Source: an uncultured Clostridia bacterium (GTDB lineage: Bacteria > Bacillota > Clostridia > TANB77 > CAG-508). Taken from it: a stretch of 13,854 nt of DNA. The stretch's first letter is position 1; each line of letters begins with the position of its first letter. Below, piece after piece: positions 6,871-13,732 of this stretch. The position numbers and the translations under genes are program-made. The DNA lies in assembly GCA_934162255.1 (NCBI GenBank), contig CAKPIG010000015.1:1-13854 (forward strand). The letters run 5' to 3'. The notes under the pieces were generated by a model. That model saw only the letters and a list, made by a program, of their open reading frames with translations. It searched no databases and was not told the DNA's origin.

Positions 6871-6880
6871 GTAGTATAAT
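6852..6880 (+). promoter_or_regulatory. Promoter of the CarD-family gene, overlapping the dut terminator
   Basis: TTGACT (6852-6857), 17 bp, TATAAT (6875-6880). The -35 lies in the loop and right arm of the terminator hairpin. The start would fall near 6887, leaving a leader of about 65 nt before ATG 6952. Confidence 0.75.
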
Positions 6881-6897
6881 AAAAGAGGTTGGTAAAT

Positions 6898-6927
6898 ATG
6901 AGAAAATTTTACAAAAAAACCAAATAA
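6898..6927 (+). CDS. Possible nine-codon leader ORF upstream of carD
   Basis: ATG 6898 opens a nine-codon frame (MRKFYKKTK) ending at TAA 6925-6927, inside the leader of the CarD-family gene. An AGAGG at 6884-6888 lies 9 nt upstream. Very short frames are frequent by chance and I see no codon run that would sense an amino acid. Confidence 0.15.
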   Translation: MRKFYKKTK

Positions 6928-6951
6928 TATGGCTGAAAGGAGTTGGCTTAC

Positions 6952-7521
6952 ATGTATAATGTAGGAGACAAAGTAGTATATCCAATGCACGGAGCAGGGA
7001 TAATTGATTCAATAGAAGAGAAAGAAGTATTGGGAGAAAAGCAATCATATTATATATTAAAGATGCCTGGAGAAGTAAAAGTAATGGTACCAACATCAAC
7101 AGCAGAGCAACATGGAATCAGAAATATAATTGATAAAACAGAAGCAGAAAAAGTATTTAATGTATTAGAACAAGACGAAACTGAGATGGAAAAAAATTGG
7201 AATAAAAGATACAGAGAAAACATGGATAAAATGAAGAGTGGAAATATATATGAAATTGCAGATGTAGTAAGAAATCTTAGTTTCAAACAAAAAGAAAAAG
7301 GTTTATCAACAGGAGAAAAGAAAATGCTACATAATGCAAAACAAATACTAGTAAGTGAATTAGTATTAGCAGAACATGCATCACAAGATGAGGTTGAGGA
7401 AATAATTGATAACAAAATAAACACATCATTTACTATGTTTAAAACAGATACTAATTTAGAAGTATCAACAGGAAGTATTGTAAACAAATTTATACCATTT
7501 GATGATGATAGTAAAAACTAA
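6952..7521 (+). CDS. CarD/CdnL-family transcriptional regulator
   Basis: CarD-family proteins bind the RNA polymerase beta subunit through an N-terminal Tudor-like domain and alter open-complex stability; they act in the cytoplasm on many promoters. The N terminus YNVGDKVVYPMHGAGIIDSIE and the segment YYILKMPGEVKVMVPT (about residues 27-45) are typical of this RNA-polymerase-interacting domain, shared with Mfd. A helical C-terminal region (about 70-160) with basic and acidic helices would be the DNA-binding part. ATG 6952 is preferred to TTG 6943: AAAGGAG (6936-6942) is 9 nt before the ATG but abuts the TTG. The product is 189 aa. It is monocistronic, with its own promoter and terminator. The genes it regulates cannot be read from this window. 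Confidence 0.9.
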   Translation: MYNVGDKVVYPMHGAGIIDSIEEKEVLGEKQSYYILKMPGEVKVMVPTSTAEQHGIRNIIDKTEAEKVFNVLEQDETEMEKNWNKRYRENMDKMKSGNIYEIADVVRNLSFKQKEKGLSTGEKKMLHNAKQILVSELVLAEHASQDEVEEIIDNKINTSFTMFKTDTNLEVSTGSIVNKFIPFDDDSKN

Positions 7522-7547
7522 AAAAGAAGAATAAAATAGAAAAATGT

Positions 7548-7587
7548 AGAAGTCTAAAACAAATAGAAAAAATTAGGCTTCTTTTTT
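7548..7587 (+). terminator. Rho-independent terminator of the CarD-family gene
   Basis: AGAAGTCTAA (7548-7557) pairs with TTAGGCTTCT (7573-7582) with one G-U pair, and T residues continue to 7587. The loop is 15 nt. Confidence 0.75.
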
Positions 7588-7610
7588 ATTATTAAAAGTA
7601 AAAAATAGTA

Positions 7611-7637
7611 TTGTAAAAGAAATTTAAATATGATAAT
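7611..7637 (+). promoter_or_regulatory. Weak promoter candidate of the fru-pts operon
   Basis: TTGTAA (7611-7616), 15 bp, GATAAT (7632-7637). Both hexamers and spacing are imperfect, but the site lies between the upstream terminator and fruK, where a promoter must be. I see no clear catabolite-response element or repressor palindrome. Confidence 0.3.
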
Positions 7638-7663
7638 ATGAAACAAATGATAGGAGGGAAAAT

Positions 7664-8566
7664 ATGATATATACTATTACATTCAATCCTGCATTAGATT
7701 ATACATTAAAAGTATCAAATTTTAAAATAGGAGATATAAATAGAACTATAACAGAAAAAATATTGCCAGGAGGAAAAGGGTTAAATGTATCAATTGTGCT
7801 TAAAAATCTAGGAGTAGAAAATACAGCACTTGGATTTATTGGTGGATTTACTGGAAAAGAACTTAAAAGAAAAATTGAAGAAAAAGGAATAAAAACAGAT
7901 TTTATAGAAATAGAAAATGGAATAACAAGAATAAATGTTAAAATAAGCTCAAAAAGTGAGACTGCAATAAATGGAAATGGTCCACAAATTACAGAAAGAG
8001 AAATACAACTACTATTAGAAAAATTACAGCAAATAAACAAAAATGACATTGTTATACTTGCAGGGAATATTCCTAAAAATATTAAAAATAATATATATGA
8101 AGAAATATGTATGATTCTAGAAAAAAAGGGAATAACATATGTTGTTGATGCAACTAAAGAATTGTTATTAAATATCTTAAAATATAAACCATTTTTAATA
8201 AAGCCCAATAAGGAAGAATTAGAAGAAACTTTTGGAGTAAAAATTAAAAGTGAAGAGCAAATTATAATATATGCAACTAAAATGAAAGAACTAGGAGCCC
8301 AAAATGTGTTGGTATCATTAGGAGGAAAAGGTGCAATATTAGTATCAGAAAATGGCACAATTTATAATAAATGTGCGCCAAAAGGAGAAGTTGTTTCAAC
8401 AGTTGGGGCAGGAGACTCGATGGTAGCAGGTTTTATAGTAGGATATTTAAAAAATCACAATTATGAAGAAGCATTTAAAATGGGAATAGCTTCGGGTAGT
8501 GCAAGCACATTTTCAGAAAATTTAGCTACAAAAGAGGATGTTGAACAAATTCTAAAACAAATTTAG
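7664..8566 (+). CDS. fruK: 1-phosphofructokinase (FruK)
   Basis: PfkB-family kinase that converts fructose 1-phosphate and ATP to fructose 1,6-bisphosphate, feeding glycolysis. It starts with the 1-phosphofructokinase pattern MIYTITFNPALDYTL and carries PGGKGLNVS (35-43), which binds substrate, and the C-terminal PfkB signature VGAGDSMVAGF (247-257) with Asp251 as catalytic base. Length 300 aa is usual. Tagatose-6-phosphate kinase is a close relative, but the fructose PTS gene 18 bp downstream settles the choice. TAGGAGG before the ATG is strong. It is the first gene of the operon; the DeoR-type regulator (FruR) that often precedes fruK is absent. Confidence 0.93.
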   Translation: MIYTITFNPALDYTLKVSNFKIGDINRTITEKILPGGKGLNVSIVLKNLGVENTALGFIGGFTGKELKRKIEEKGIKTDFIEIENGITRINVKISSKSETAINGNGPQITEREIQLLLEKLQQINKNDIVILAGNIPKNIKNNIYEEICMILEKKGITYVVDATKELLLNILKYKPFLIKPNKEELEETFGVKIKSEEQIIIYATKMKELGAQNVLVSLGGKGAILVSENGTIYNKCAPKGEVVSTVGAGDSMVAGFIVGYLKNHNYEEAFKMGIASGSASTFSENLATKEDVEQILKQI

Positions 8567-8584
8567 ATATAAAGGAGGAAACAA

Positions 8585-10498
8585 ATGAAAATAACAGATT
8601 TATTAAGTAAAAATGCAATTCAATTAAATGCAAAACCAGTAAATAAAAATGAAACAATTAATAAACTGGTAGACTTAATGATGAAAAATGAAAACATTAC
8701 AGATAAGGAAGAATACTTAAAAACAGTATTAAAAAGAGAAGAAGAAGGGACTACGGGAATAGGATTAGGAATAGGAATTCCACATGGAAAGACAAAAGCA
8801 GTTAACAAACCTGGTCTTGCTGCAATGGTAATTCCTAATGGAGTAGACTTTGATGCGCTAGATGGAAAACCTGCAAAATTAATATTTTTAATAGCAGCTC
8901 CAGATACAAAAGAAAATATACATTTAGAGGTATTAAGCAGATTATCAGAGCTATTGATGGATGAAAAATTTAGAGAAAAATTGATAAATGCTAAAACACC
9001 AGAAGAATTCTTGAAATATATTGATGAGGCTGAGAAAAATAAAATTAATAAAAGTAATGTAAATGAAAATCAATATGAAATATTAGCAATAACATCTTGC
9101 CCAACAGGTATAGCGCATACATATATGGCTGCAGAAAGCTTAGAGAAAATGGGAAAAGAACTAGGGCATAGAGTAAAAGTTGAAACACATGGTTCATCTG
9201 GAATAAAAAATAAATTCACAAAAGAAGAAATAAAAAATGCAAAGGGAATTATAATAGCAGCAGATACAAAAATAGATTTAAGCAGATTTGATGGAAAGAA
9301 AATTGTAAAAGCTAAAGTATCTGATGGTATTAGTAAGCCTGAAGAATTAATAAAATATGTACTATCAAATGAGGCAAAAGTTTATCATAATTCAGATGGT
9401 AAAAAACAAGAAAATGATGAACCGGAAAAAGAGGGAATAGGAAGGACAATATATAAACACTTAATGAATGGAGTAACACATATGTTGCCATTTGTTGTAG
9501 GTGGAGGAATTTTAATTGCAATAGCATTCTTATTAGATGATTATTCTATAAACCCAGCAAACTTTGGTATGAATACTCCAGTTGCAGCATTTTTTAAGAC
9601 TGTAGGAGGAGTTGCATTTAATGTTATGCTATATATATTAGCAGGATATATAGCAATGAGTATTGCAGATAGACCTGGATTGGCAGTAGGATTTGTTGGA
9701 GGAATATTAGCTGTACAAGGAACAACATATGCATCACTAACAGATAGTTCAGTTACACTAGTAAGTTCAGGATTCTTAGGAGCACTTATAGCAGGATTTG
9801 TTGGAGGATATATTGTACTTGCTTTAAAGAAAATTTGTAGTTATCTTCCAGATAGTATAGAAGGAATAAAAACAATTCTTCTATATCCTGTTTTTGGAAT
9901 ATTGATAATGGGTGCATTTATGTTATTAATAAATCCATATGTAGCAGCAATAAATACAGGAATAAATAATTATTTGTCATCAATGGGAACTGCAAACAAA
10001 ATATTATTAGGAGCATTACTTGGAGGAATGATGGCAATTGACTTAGGAGGACCAGTAAATAAAGCTGCTTATACATTTGGAACAGGAATGCTAGCTTCAG
10101 GCCAATATGAGATAATGGCAGCAGTAATGGCGGGAGGAATGGTACCACCTTTAGCAATAGCATTTTTAGCAACAGCATTTCCTAAAAAGATACCAAAGAA
10201 AGATAAACAAGCAGCATATGTAAACTATATAATGGGATTATCATTTATATCAGAAGGAGCAATACCATTTGCGTCAGCTGACCCATTAAGAACAATACCA
10301 GCATTTATTATAGGTTCTGCAGTAACAGGAGCATTATCAATGGCATTTAATTGTACATTGATGGCACCACATGGAGGAATATTTGTAATTGCAACAGTAG
10401 GACATGCATTTAGATATCTAATTGCAATTGCTACTGGTTCAATTGTAGCAACACTTATAATGGCAAAACTAAAGAAAAACTTAGAAGAATATAACTAA
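8585..10498 (+). CDS. fruA: PTS fructose permease, fused EIIABC
   Basis: Imports fructose and phosphorylates it at C1. The 637 residues carry three domains in order A-B-C. EIIA (about 1-145) has GIGIPHGK with phosphorylatable His67. EIIB (about 164-265) has AITSCPTGIAHTYMA with phosphocysteine Cys172. EIIC (about 284-637) is a multi-helix membrane channel beginning GRTIYKHLMNGVTHMLPF and containing the conserved GGPVNKAAY. Phosphate passes from HPr to His67 to Cys172 to fructose. The A-B-C order is the usual one for Firmicute FruA. AAAGGAGG precedes the ATG. It sits 18 bp after fruK and 17 bp before ptsH. A mannose or 2-O-mannosyl-glycerate permease is possible from the family alone, but fruK points to fructose. 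Confidence 0.95.
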   Translation: MKITDLLSKNAIQLNAKPVNKNETINKLVDLMMKNENITDKEEYLKTVLKREEEGTTGIGLGIGIPHGKTKAVNKPGLAAMVIPNGVDFDALDGKPAKLIFLIAAPDTKENIHLEVLSRLSELLMDEKFREKLINAKTPEEFLKYIDEAEKNKINKSNVNENQYEILAITSCPTGIAHTYMAAESLEKMGKELGHRVKVETHGSSGIKNKFTKEEIKNAKGIIIAADTKIDLSRFDGKKIVKAKVSDGISKPEELIKYVLSNEAKVYHNSDGKKQENDEPEKEGIGRTIYKHLMNGVTHMLPFVVGGGILIAIAFLLDDYSINPANFGMNTPVAAFFKTVGGVAFNVMLYILAGYIAMSIADRPGLAVGFVGGILAVQGTTYASLTDSSVTLVSSGFLGALIAGFVGGYIVLALKKICSYLPDSIEGIKTILLYPVFGILIMGAFMLLINPYVAAINTGINNYLSSMGTANKILLGALLGGMMAIDLGGPVNKAAYTFGTGMLASGQYEIMAAVMAGGMVPPLAIAFLATAFPKKIPKKDKQAAYVNYIMGLSFISEGAIPFASADPLRTIPAFIIGSAVTGALSMAFNCTLMAPHGGIFVIATVGHAFRYLIAIATGSIVATLIMAKLKKNLEEYN

Positions 10499-10515
10499 AA
10501 ATTAGGAGGAACAAA

Positions 10516-10782
10516 ATGGTAAGTAAAAAAATAATATTAAAAAATGAAACTGGTCTACATGCTAGACCAGCGTCAGAATTAGTAAAATTAACATCTAAAT
10601 TTAAAAGCAATATAGATATGATAGTTGGAGAAAAAAGAGTAAATGCAAAATCAATGTTAGGAATTATGTCTGCAGGAATAACAGCAAATACAGAAATTAT
10701 TATCGAATGTGATGGAGAAGATGAAGAAGAGGCTTTAAAAGAAATAGAAGAGGCATTTGAAAATAAATTCGGAGAGAATTAG
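10516..10782 (+). CDS. ptsH: Phosphocarrier protein HPr
   Basis: Small cytoplasmic phosphocarrier between EI and EIIA. GLHARPASELV carries the active His15, and KSMLGIMSAGI carries Ser46, the site used by HPr kinase in Firmicutes for catabolite control. Both sites are intact, so it is an HPr rather than the Crh paralogue, which lacks His15. Length 88 aa is normal. TTAGGAGG precedes the ATG. It lies inside a fructose operon, next to ptsI, rather than in a separate ptsHI pair. Confidence 0.96.
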   Translation: MVSKKIILKNETGLHARPASELVKLTSKFKSNIDMIVGEKRVNAKSMLGIMSAGITANTEIIIECDGEDEEEALKEIEEAFENKFGEN

Positions 10783-10799
10783 AATAAGGAGAGTTACTA

Positions 10800-12500
10800 A
10801 TGTTAAAGGGAAGAGGAGTGTCAACAGGAATAGGATTTGGACATACTATTGTTTTAAAAAAACAAAAAAGAACAATAGAAAAGAGAACTTCAAAAAATCC
10901 TGAGATTGAATTAAATAAATTTCAAAAAGCATATAATGAACTCATAAAAGAAACAGAAGAAACAGTAAATAAATTGCAAGGAACAGAACACGATATAATG
11001 GAAGCATATTTAATGCTTATGCAAGATCCAAGTCTGATTTCTGAAACAGAAAGCTCAATAAAGAATTTGAACTATTGTGCTGAATATGCTGTAGAGGTGG
11101 GATTTAATAGCGTTATTCAAATATTTGAAAATATGGATGATGAGTACATGGCAACAAGGTCAAGAGATATAGTTGATATAAAAAATAAAATACTTGCAAA
11201 AATATTTAATGAAGATACAATAAACATAAGTGAATTACCTGAAAACACAATAATTGTAACATCGGAACTTACTACATCAGAAACGGCTAAACTTGATTTT
11301 GAAAATGTTACAGGAATTATAACTGAAACAGGTGGAATAAACTCACATACATCAATTATGGCAAGAACACATGGCATACCGGCAATAACAAAAGTTGAAG
11401 ATGCAACAAAAATGTTTAGAAATGGAGATTATGTTGCAATAGATGGACTTCTTGGAGAAATATATTTAAATCCATCAAAAGAAGAAAAAGAAAAATTAGA
11501 AAAATTGCAAAAACAAATAAATGAAGAAAATGCAGAATTAGAAAAATATAGAACAACAGAAACTAAAACAAAAGATGGATATAAAGTAGAATTGGTGGCT
11601 AATATAGGAATACCAGCAGATGTAAATGTAGTACTAAAAAATTCAGCTGAAGGAATAGGGCTTTTTAGAAGCGAGTTCTTATATATGGATAGTGAAGAAA
11701 TGCCATCAGAAGAACAACAATATAATGCATATAAAGAAGTTGCTGAAAAAATGAATGGTAAAACAGTTATTATTAGAACATTGGATATTGGAGGAGACAA
11801 AGAATTAAAATACTTAAAAGTTGAAAAAGAAGCAAATCCATTTTTAGGATATAGAGCAATACGTCTGTGCTTAGATAATCTAAATTTGTTTAAGACACAA
11901 TTACGAGCAATATTACGAGCTAGTGCTTTTGGAGATATATCAATTATGTTTCCTATGATATCTTCAATAGAAGAACTAAGAGAAGCAAAAAAAGTATTAG
12001 AAGAATGCAAACAAGAGTTAGATGAAAAAGGAATAGACTATAACAAGAAAATTAAGGTTGGAATAATGATTGAAATTCCATCTGCAGCACTAATATCATA
12101 TTCTTTAGCTCATGAATGTGACTTTTTCAGTATAGGAACAAATGATTTAATACAGTATACAGTTGCAGTAGAAAGAGGAAATGAAAAAATTTCAAAACTA
12201 TATTCAAGGTATCATCCTGCTGTAATAAAACTTATAAAACAATCAATTGATGGAGCACATAGTGCAGGAATTTTCTGCGGAATGTGTGGAGAAGCGGCTG
12301 GAAGAGAAACATATATACCATTATTGATAGGATTAGGACTAGATGAATTCTCTATGAATTCAAATAGTATTTTAAGAGCAAGAAAAATAATCAACAATTT
12401 AGAAAAGGATAAATGTGAAAAATTAGCTCAAAAAGTATTACAAATGTCATCAGCCGAAGAAGTAGAAAAAGAATTAAGAAGATTTATAGAAGAATATTAG
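10800..12500 (+). CDS. ptsI: PTS enzyme I (PEP-protein phosphotransferase)
   Basis: Takes phosphate from phosphoenolpyruvate and passes it to HPr, the first step of every PTS. The N-terminal half (about 1-225) holds the HPr-binding helices and the phosphohistidine motif GGINSHTSIMAR with His183. The C-terminal PEP-binding barrel (about 255-545) includes GLFRSEFLYM, LDIGGDKELKYL, GTNDLIQYT and the catalytic cysteine motif FCGMCGEAAG (Cys496). Length 566 aa is standard. AAGGAGAG precedes the ATG, 17 bp after ptsH. It is the last gene of the sugar operon. The sigG leader begins 12 bp after its stop, with no separate terminator between. Confidence 0.97.
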   Translation: MLKGRGVSTGIGFGHTIVLKKQKRTIEKRTSKNPEIELNKFQKAYNELIKETEETVNKLQGTEHDIMEAYLMLMQDPSLISETESSIKNLNYCAEYAVEVGFNSVIQIFENMDDEYMATRSRDIVDIKNKILAKIFNEDTINISELPENTIIVTSELTTSETAKLDFENVTGIITETGGINSHTSIMARTHGIPAITKVEDATKMFRNGDYVAIDGLLGEIYLNPSKEEKEKLEKLQKQINEENAELEKYRTTETKTKDGYKVELVANIGIPADVNVVLKNSAEGIGLFRSEFLYMDSEEMPSEEQQYNAYKEVAEKMNGKTVIIRTLDIGGDKELKYLKVEKEANPFLGYRAIRLCLDNLNLFKTQLRAILRASAFGDISIMFPMISSIEELREAKKVLEECKQELDEKGIDYNKKIKVGIMIEIPSAALISYSLAHECDFFSIGTNDLIQYTVAVERGNEKISKLYSRYHPAVIKLIKQSIDGAHSAGIFCGMCGEAAGRETYIPLLIGLGLDEFSMNSNSILRARKIINNLEKDKCEKLAQKVLQMSSAEEVEKELRRFIEEY

Positions 12501-12505
12501 AAGAA

Positions 12506-12534
12506 GAATATAAAACCTCAATTTGGAAATAATA
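12506..12534 (+). promoter_or_regulatory. Candidate sigma-F/sigma-G promoter of sigG
   Basis: GAATA (12506-12510) fits the sigma-G -35 (GHATR). After 17 bp, AATAATA (12528-12534) fits 6 of 7 positions of the -10 (CATWMTA). The same site read as GGAAATAATA (12525-12534) fits the sigma-F -10 pattern GgnrAnAnTw at every position. Consensuses are from memory. The start would fall near 12541, downstream of the left arm of the hairpin at 12512-12565. AT-rich DNA makes chance matches easy. Confidence 0.45.
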
Positions 12535-12565
12535 TAAAAGAAAAATTATTTCTAAAGGAGGTTTT
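12512..12565 (+). promoter_or_regulatory. Long hairpin covering the sigG ribosome binding site
   Basis: AAAACCTC (12512-12519) pairs with GAGGTTTT (12558-12565). TTTGGAAATAAT (12522-12533) pairs with ATTATTTCTAAA (12545-12556) with one G-U pair. Only a small internal bulge separates the two helices and the loop is 11 nt. The right arm contains the whole AAAGGAGG Shine-Dalgarno (12554-12561). The T-rich TTTTTATTT after it could also let the hairpin act as a terminator of the pts operon. Confidence 0.75.
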
Positions 12566-12568
12566 TAT

Positions 12569-13342
12569 TTGATTAATAAGGTAGAGATATGTGGAGTTAA
12601 TACTTCGAAATTACCTGTACTAACAAATAAAGAAAAAGATGAATTATTTATAAAAATAAAACAAGGAGATGAAAAAGCAAGAGAAGAATTTATACAAGGA
12701 AATTTAAGATTAGTATTAAGCATAATTCAAAGATTTTATGGAAGAGGAGAAAATGCTGATGATTTATTTCAAATAGGATGTATAGGTCTTATAAAATCAA
12801 TTGACAATTTTGATTTAAATCAAGGTGTGCAATTTTCAACATATGCAGTTCCAATGATAATTGGAGAAATAAGAAGATATTTAAGAGATAATAATAGTAT
12901 TAGAGTAAGTAGATCAGTAAGAGACTTAGCTTATAAAGCTATGCAATTCAAAGAAAAATTTAATAAAGAACATGGAAGAGAACCTAAAATAGACGAAATT
13001 GCAAAAGAATTAGGAGTAGAAAAAGAAGAGATAGCATTCAGCTTTGACGCAATACAAGAACCAGTTTCATTACAAGAGCCAATATATAATGATGGTTCGG
13101 AAAGCATTTATATAATGGACCAAGTAAAAGATAATAAAAATAGTGATGAAAATTGGGCAGATAATATGACTATAGAAGAGGCTTTAAAAAGATTGGGAGA
13201 AAAAGAAAGAAAGATTATATTAAAAAGATACTTTGATGGAAGAACACAGATGGAAGTGGCTGATGAAATTGGGATATCACAAGCTCAAGTATCAAGATTA
13301 GAAAAAAATGCAATAGAACATATAAAAAAATATTACAAATAA
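12569..13342 (+). CDS. sigG: Sporulation sigma factor sigma-G
   Basis: Forespore-specific RNA polymerase sigma factor, active after engulfment and directing late forespore genes such as small acid-soluble proteins and germination genes. The N terminus NKVEICGVNTSKLPVL is the sigma-G hallmark and separates it from sigma-F. Region 2 (about 45-115) includes DLFQIGCIGLIKSIDNFD and the -10 recognition helix ending RRYLRDN. Region 3 (about 122-195) includes the EPKIDEIAKELG helix. Region 4 (about 205-255) ends with the helix-turn-helix MEVADEIGISQAQVSRLEK. Length 257 aa is usual. TTG 12569 is the only start compatible with AAGGAGG (12555-12561), 7 nt away. The weak start codon and the sequestering hairpin both suggest deliberately limited translation. 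Confidence 0.95.
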   Translation: MINKVEICGVNTSKLPVLTNKEKDELFIKIKQGDEKAREEFIQGNLRLVLSIIQRFYGRGENADDLFQIGCIGLIKSIDNFDLNQGVQFSTYAVPMIIGEIRRYLRDNNSIRVSRSVRDLAYKAMQFKEKFNKEHGREPKIDEIAKELGVEKEEIAFSFDAIQEPVSLQEPIYNDGSESIYIMDQVKDNKNSDENWADNMTIEEALKRLGEKERKIILKRYFDGRTQMEVADEIGISQAQVSRLEKNAIEHIKKYYK

Positions 13343-13356
13343 GAAACATTTTTTAG

Positions 13357-13389
13357 TTCCTACATATAATAATTAATAATGTGTAGGAG
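13357..13389 (+). promoter_or_regulatory. Hairpin covering the ylmC/ymxH ribosome binding site, with a -10-like element
   Basis: TTCCTACATAT (13357-13367) pairs with ATGTGTAGGAG (13379-13389) over 11 bp with two G-U pairs and an 11-nt loop. The right arm covers most of the TAGGAGG Shine-Dalgarno (13384-13390). CATATAATA (13363-13371), overlapping the end of the left arm and the loop, contains a perfect TATAAT and also fits the sporulation -10 pattern CATAnnnTA. I find no convincing -35. Confidence 0.5.
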
Positions 13390-13395
13390 GTACAT

Positions 13396-13656
13396 ATGGG
13401 GGATAAAGGTTTAGACTTTAAGCATAAGGAAGTTATAAATATTAATGATGGAAAAAGACTAGGATTTGTTCAAGATGTGTGTGCTGATTTTGAAACAGGA
13501 AGGATAACATCTATAATAGTTCCGGGGGGAACTAATAAATTGATGAATTTGTTTTCGTCAAGTAATGATATTGTTATACCTTGGAGCAACATAAAATGCA
13601 TAGGGGATGACTTGATATTAGTAGAAATAGAAGGAAAAAATTATTTACAAAGATAG
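13396..13656 (+). CDS. YlmC/YmxH-family sporulation protein (PRC-barrel)
   Basis: An 86-aa protein made of one PRC-barrel-like beta domain: KHKEVININDGKRLGFVQDV (about 9-28), DFETGRITSIIVPGG (about 32-46) and WSNIKCIGDDLILVE (about 63-77). This is the pattern of the YlmC/YmxH family of Firmicute sporulation-associated proteins, whose molecular role is not established. In many Clostridia a member lies next to sigG, which supports the call. A strong TAGGAGG precedes ATG 13396, partly hidden in a hairpin. I leave the symbol empty because YlmC and YmxH cannot be separated here. Confidence 0.85.
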   Translation: MGDKGLDFKHKEVININDGKRLGFVQDVCADFETGRITSIIVPGGTNKLMNLFSSSNDIVIPWSNIKCIGDDLILVEIEGKNYLQR

Positions 13657-13660
13657 ACAT

Positions 13661-13732
13661 AAAAAAATAAACACAAAAAAATTAAAAAAAATACAAAAAA
13701 CAGTTGACAAAGTTCGACAATCATGCTAATAT
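13661..13732 (+). promoter_or_regulatory. Strong promoter with upstream phased A-tracts
   Basis: TTGACA (13704-13709), 17 bp, TAATAT (13727-13732), with an extended -10 TGC (13724-13726). Four A-tracts (13661-13667, 13675-13681, 13684-13691, 13695-13700) precede it. The last three are centred about 10 bp apart, in helical phase, as in UP elements or bent DNA. The gene it serves lies beyond the window. Confidence 0.8.

Noticed and set aside
7050..8358. Long open frames on the minus strand opposite the CarD-family gene and fruK (up to about 219 codons)
   Set aside because: They lie opposite well-supported genes, have serine- and phenylalanine-rich low-complexity translations typical of the reverse of AT-rich coding DNA, and lack ribosome binding sites.
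11429..12010. A 193-codon open frame opposite ptsI
   Set aside because: Shadow of ptsI, with no family motif and no start signal.
13661..13700. A-tracts as a CRISPR or repeat array
   Set aside because: No repeat unit with spacers; only homopolymer runs, better explained as promoter-upstream sequence.
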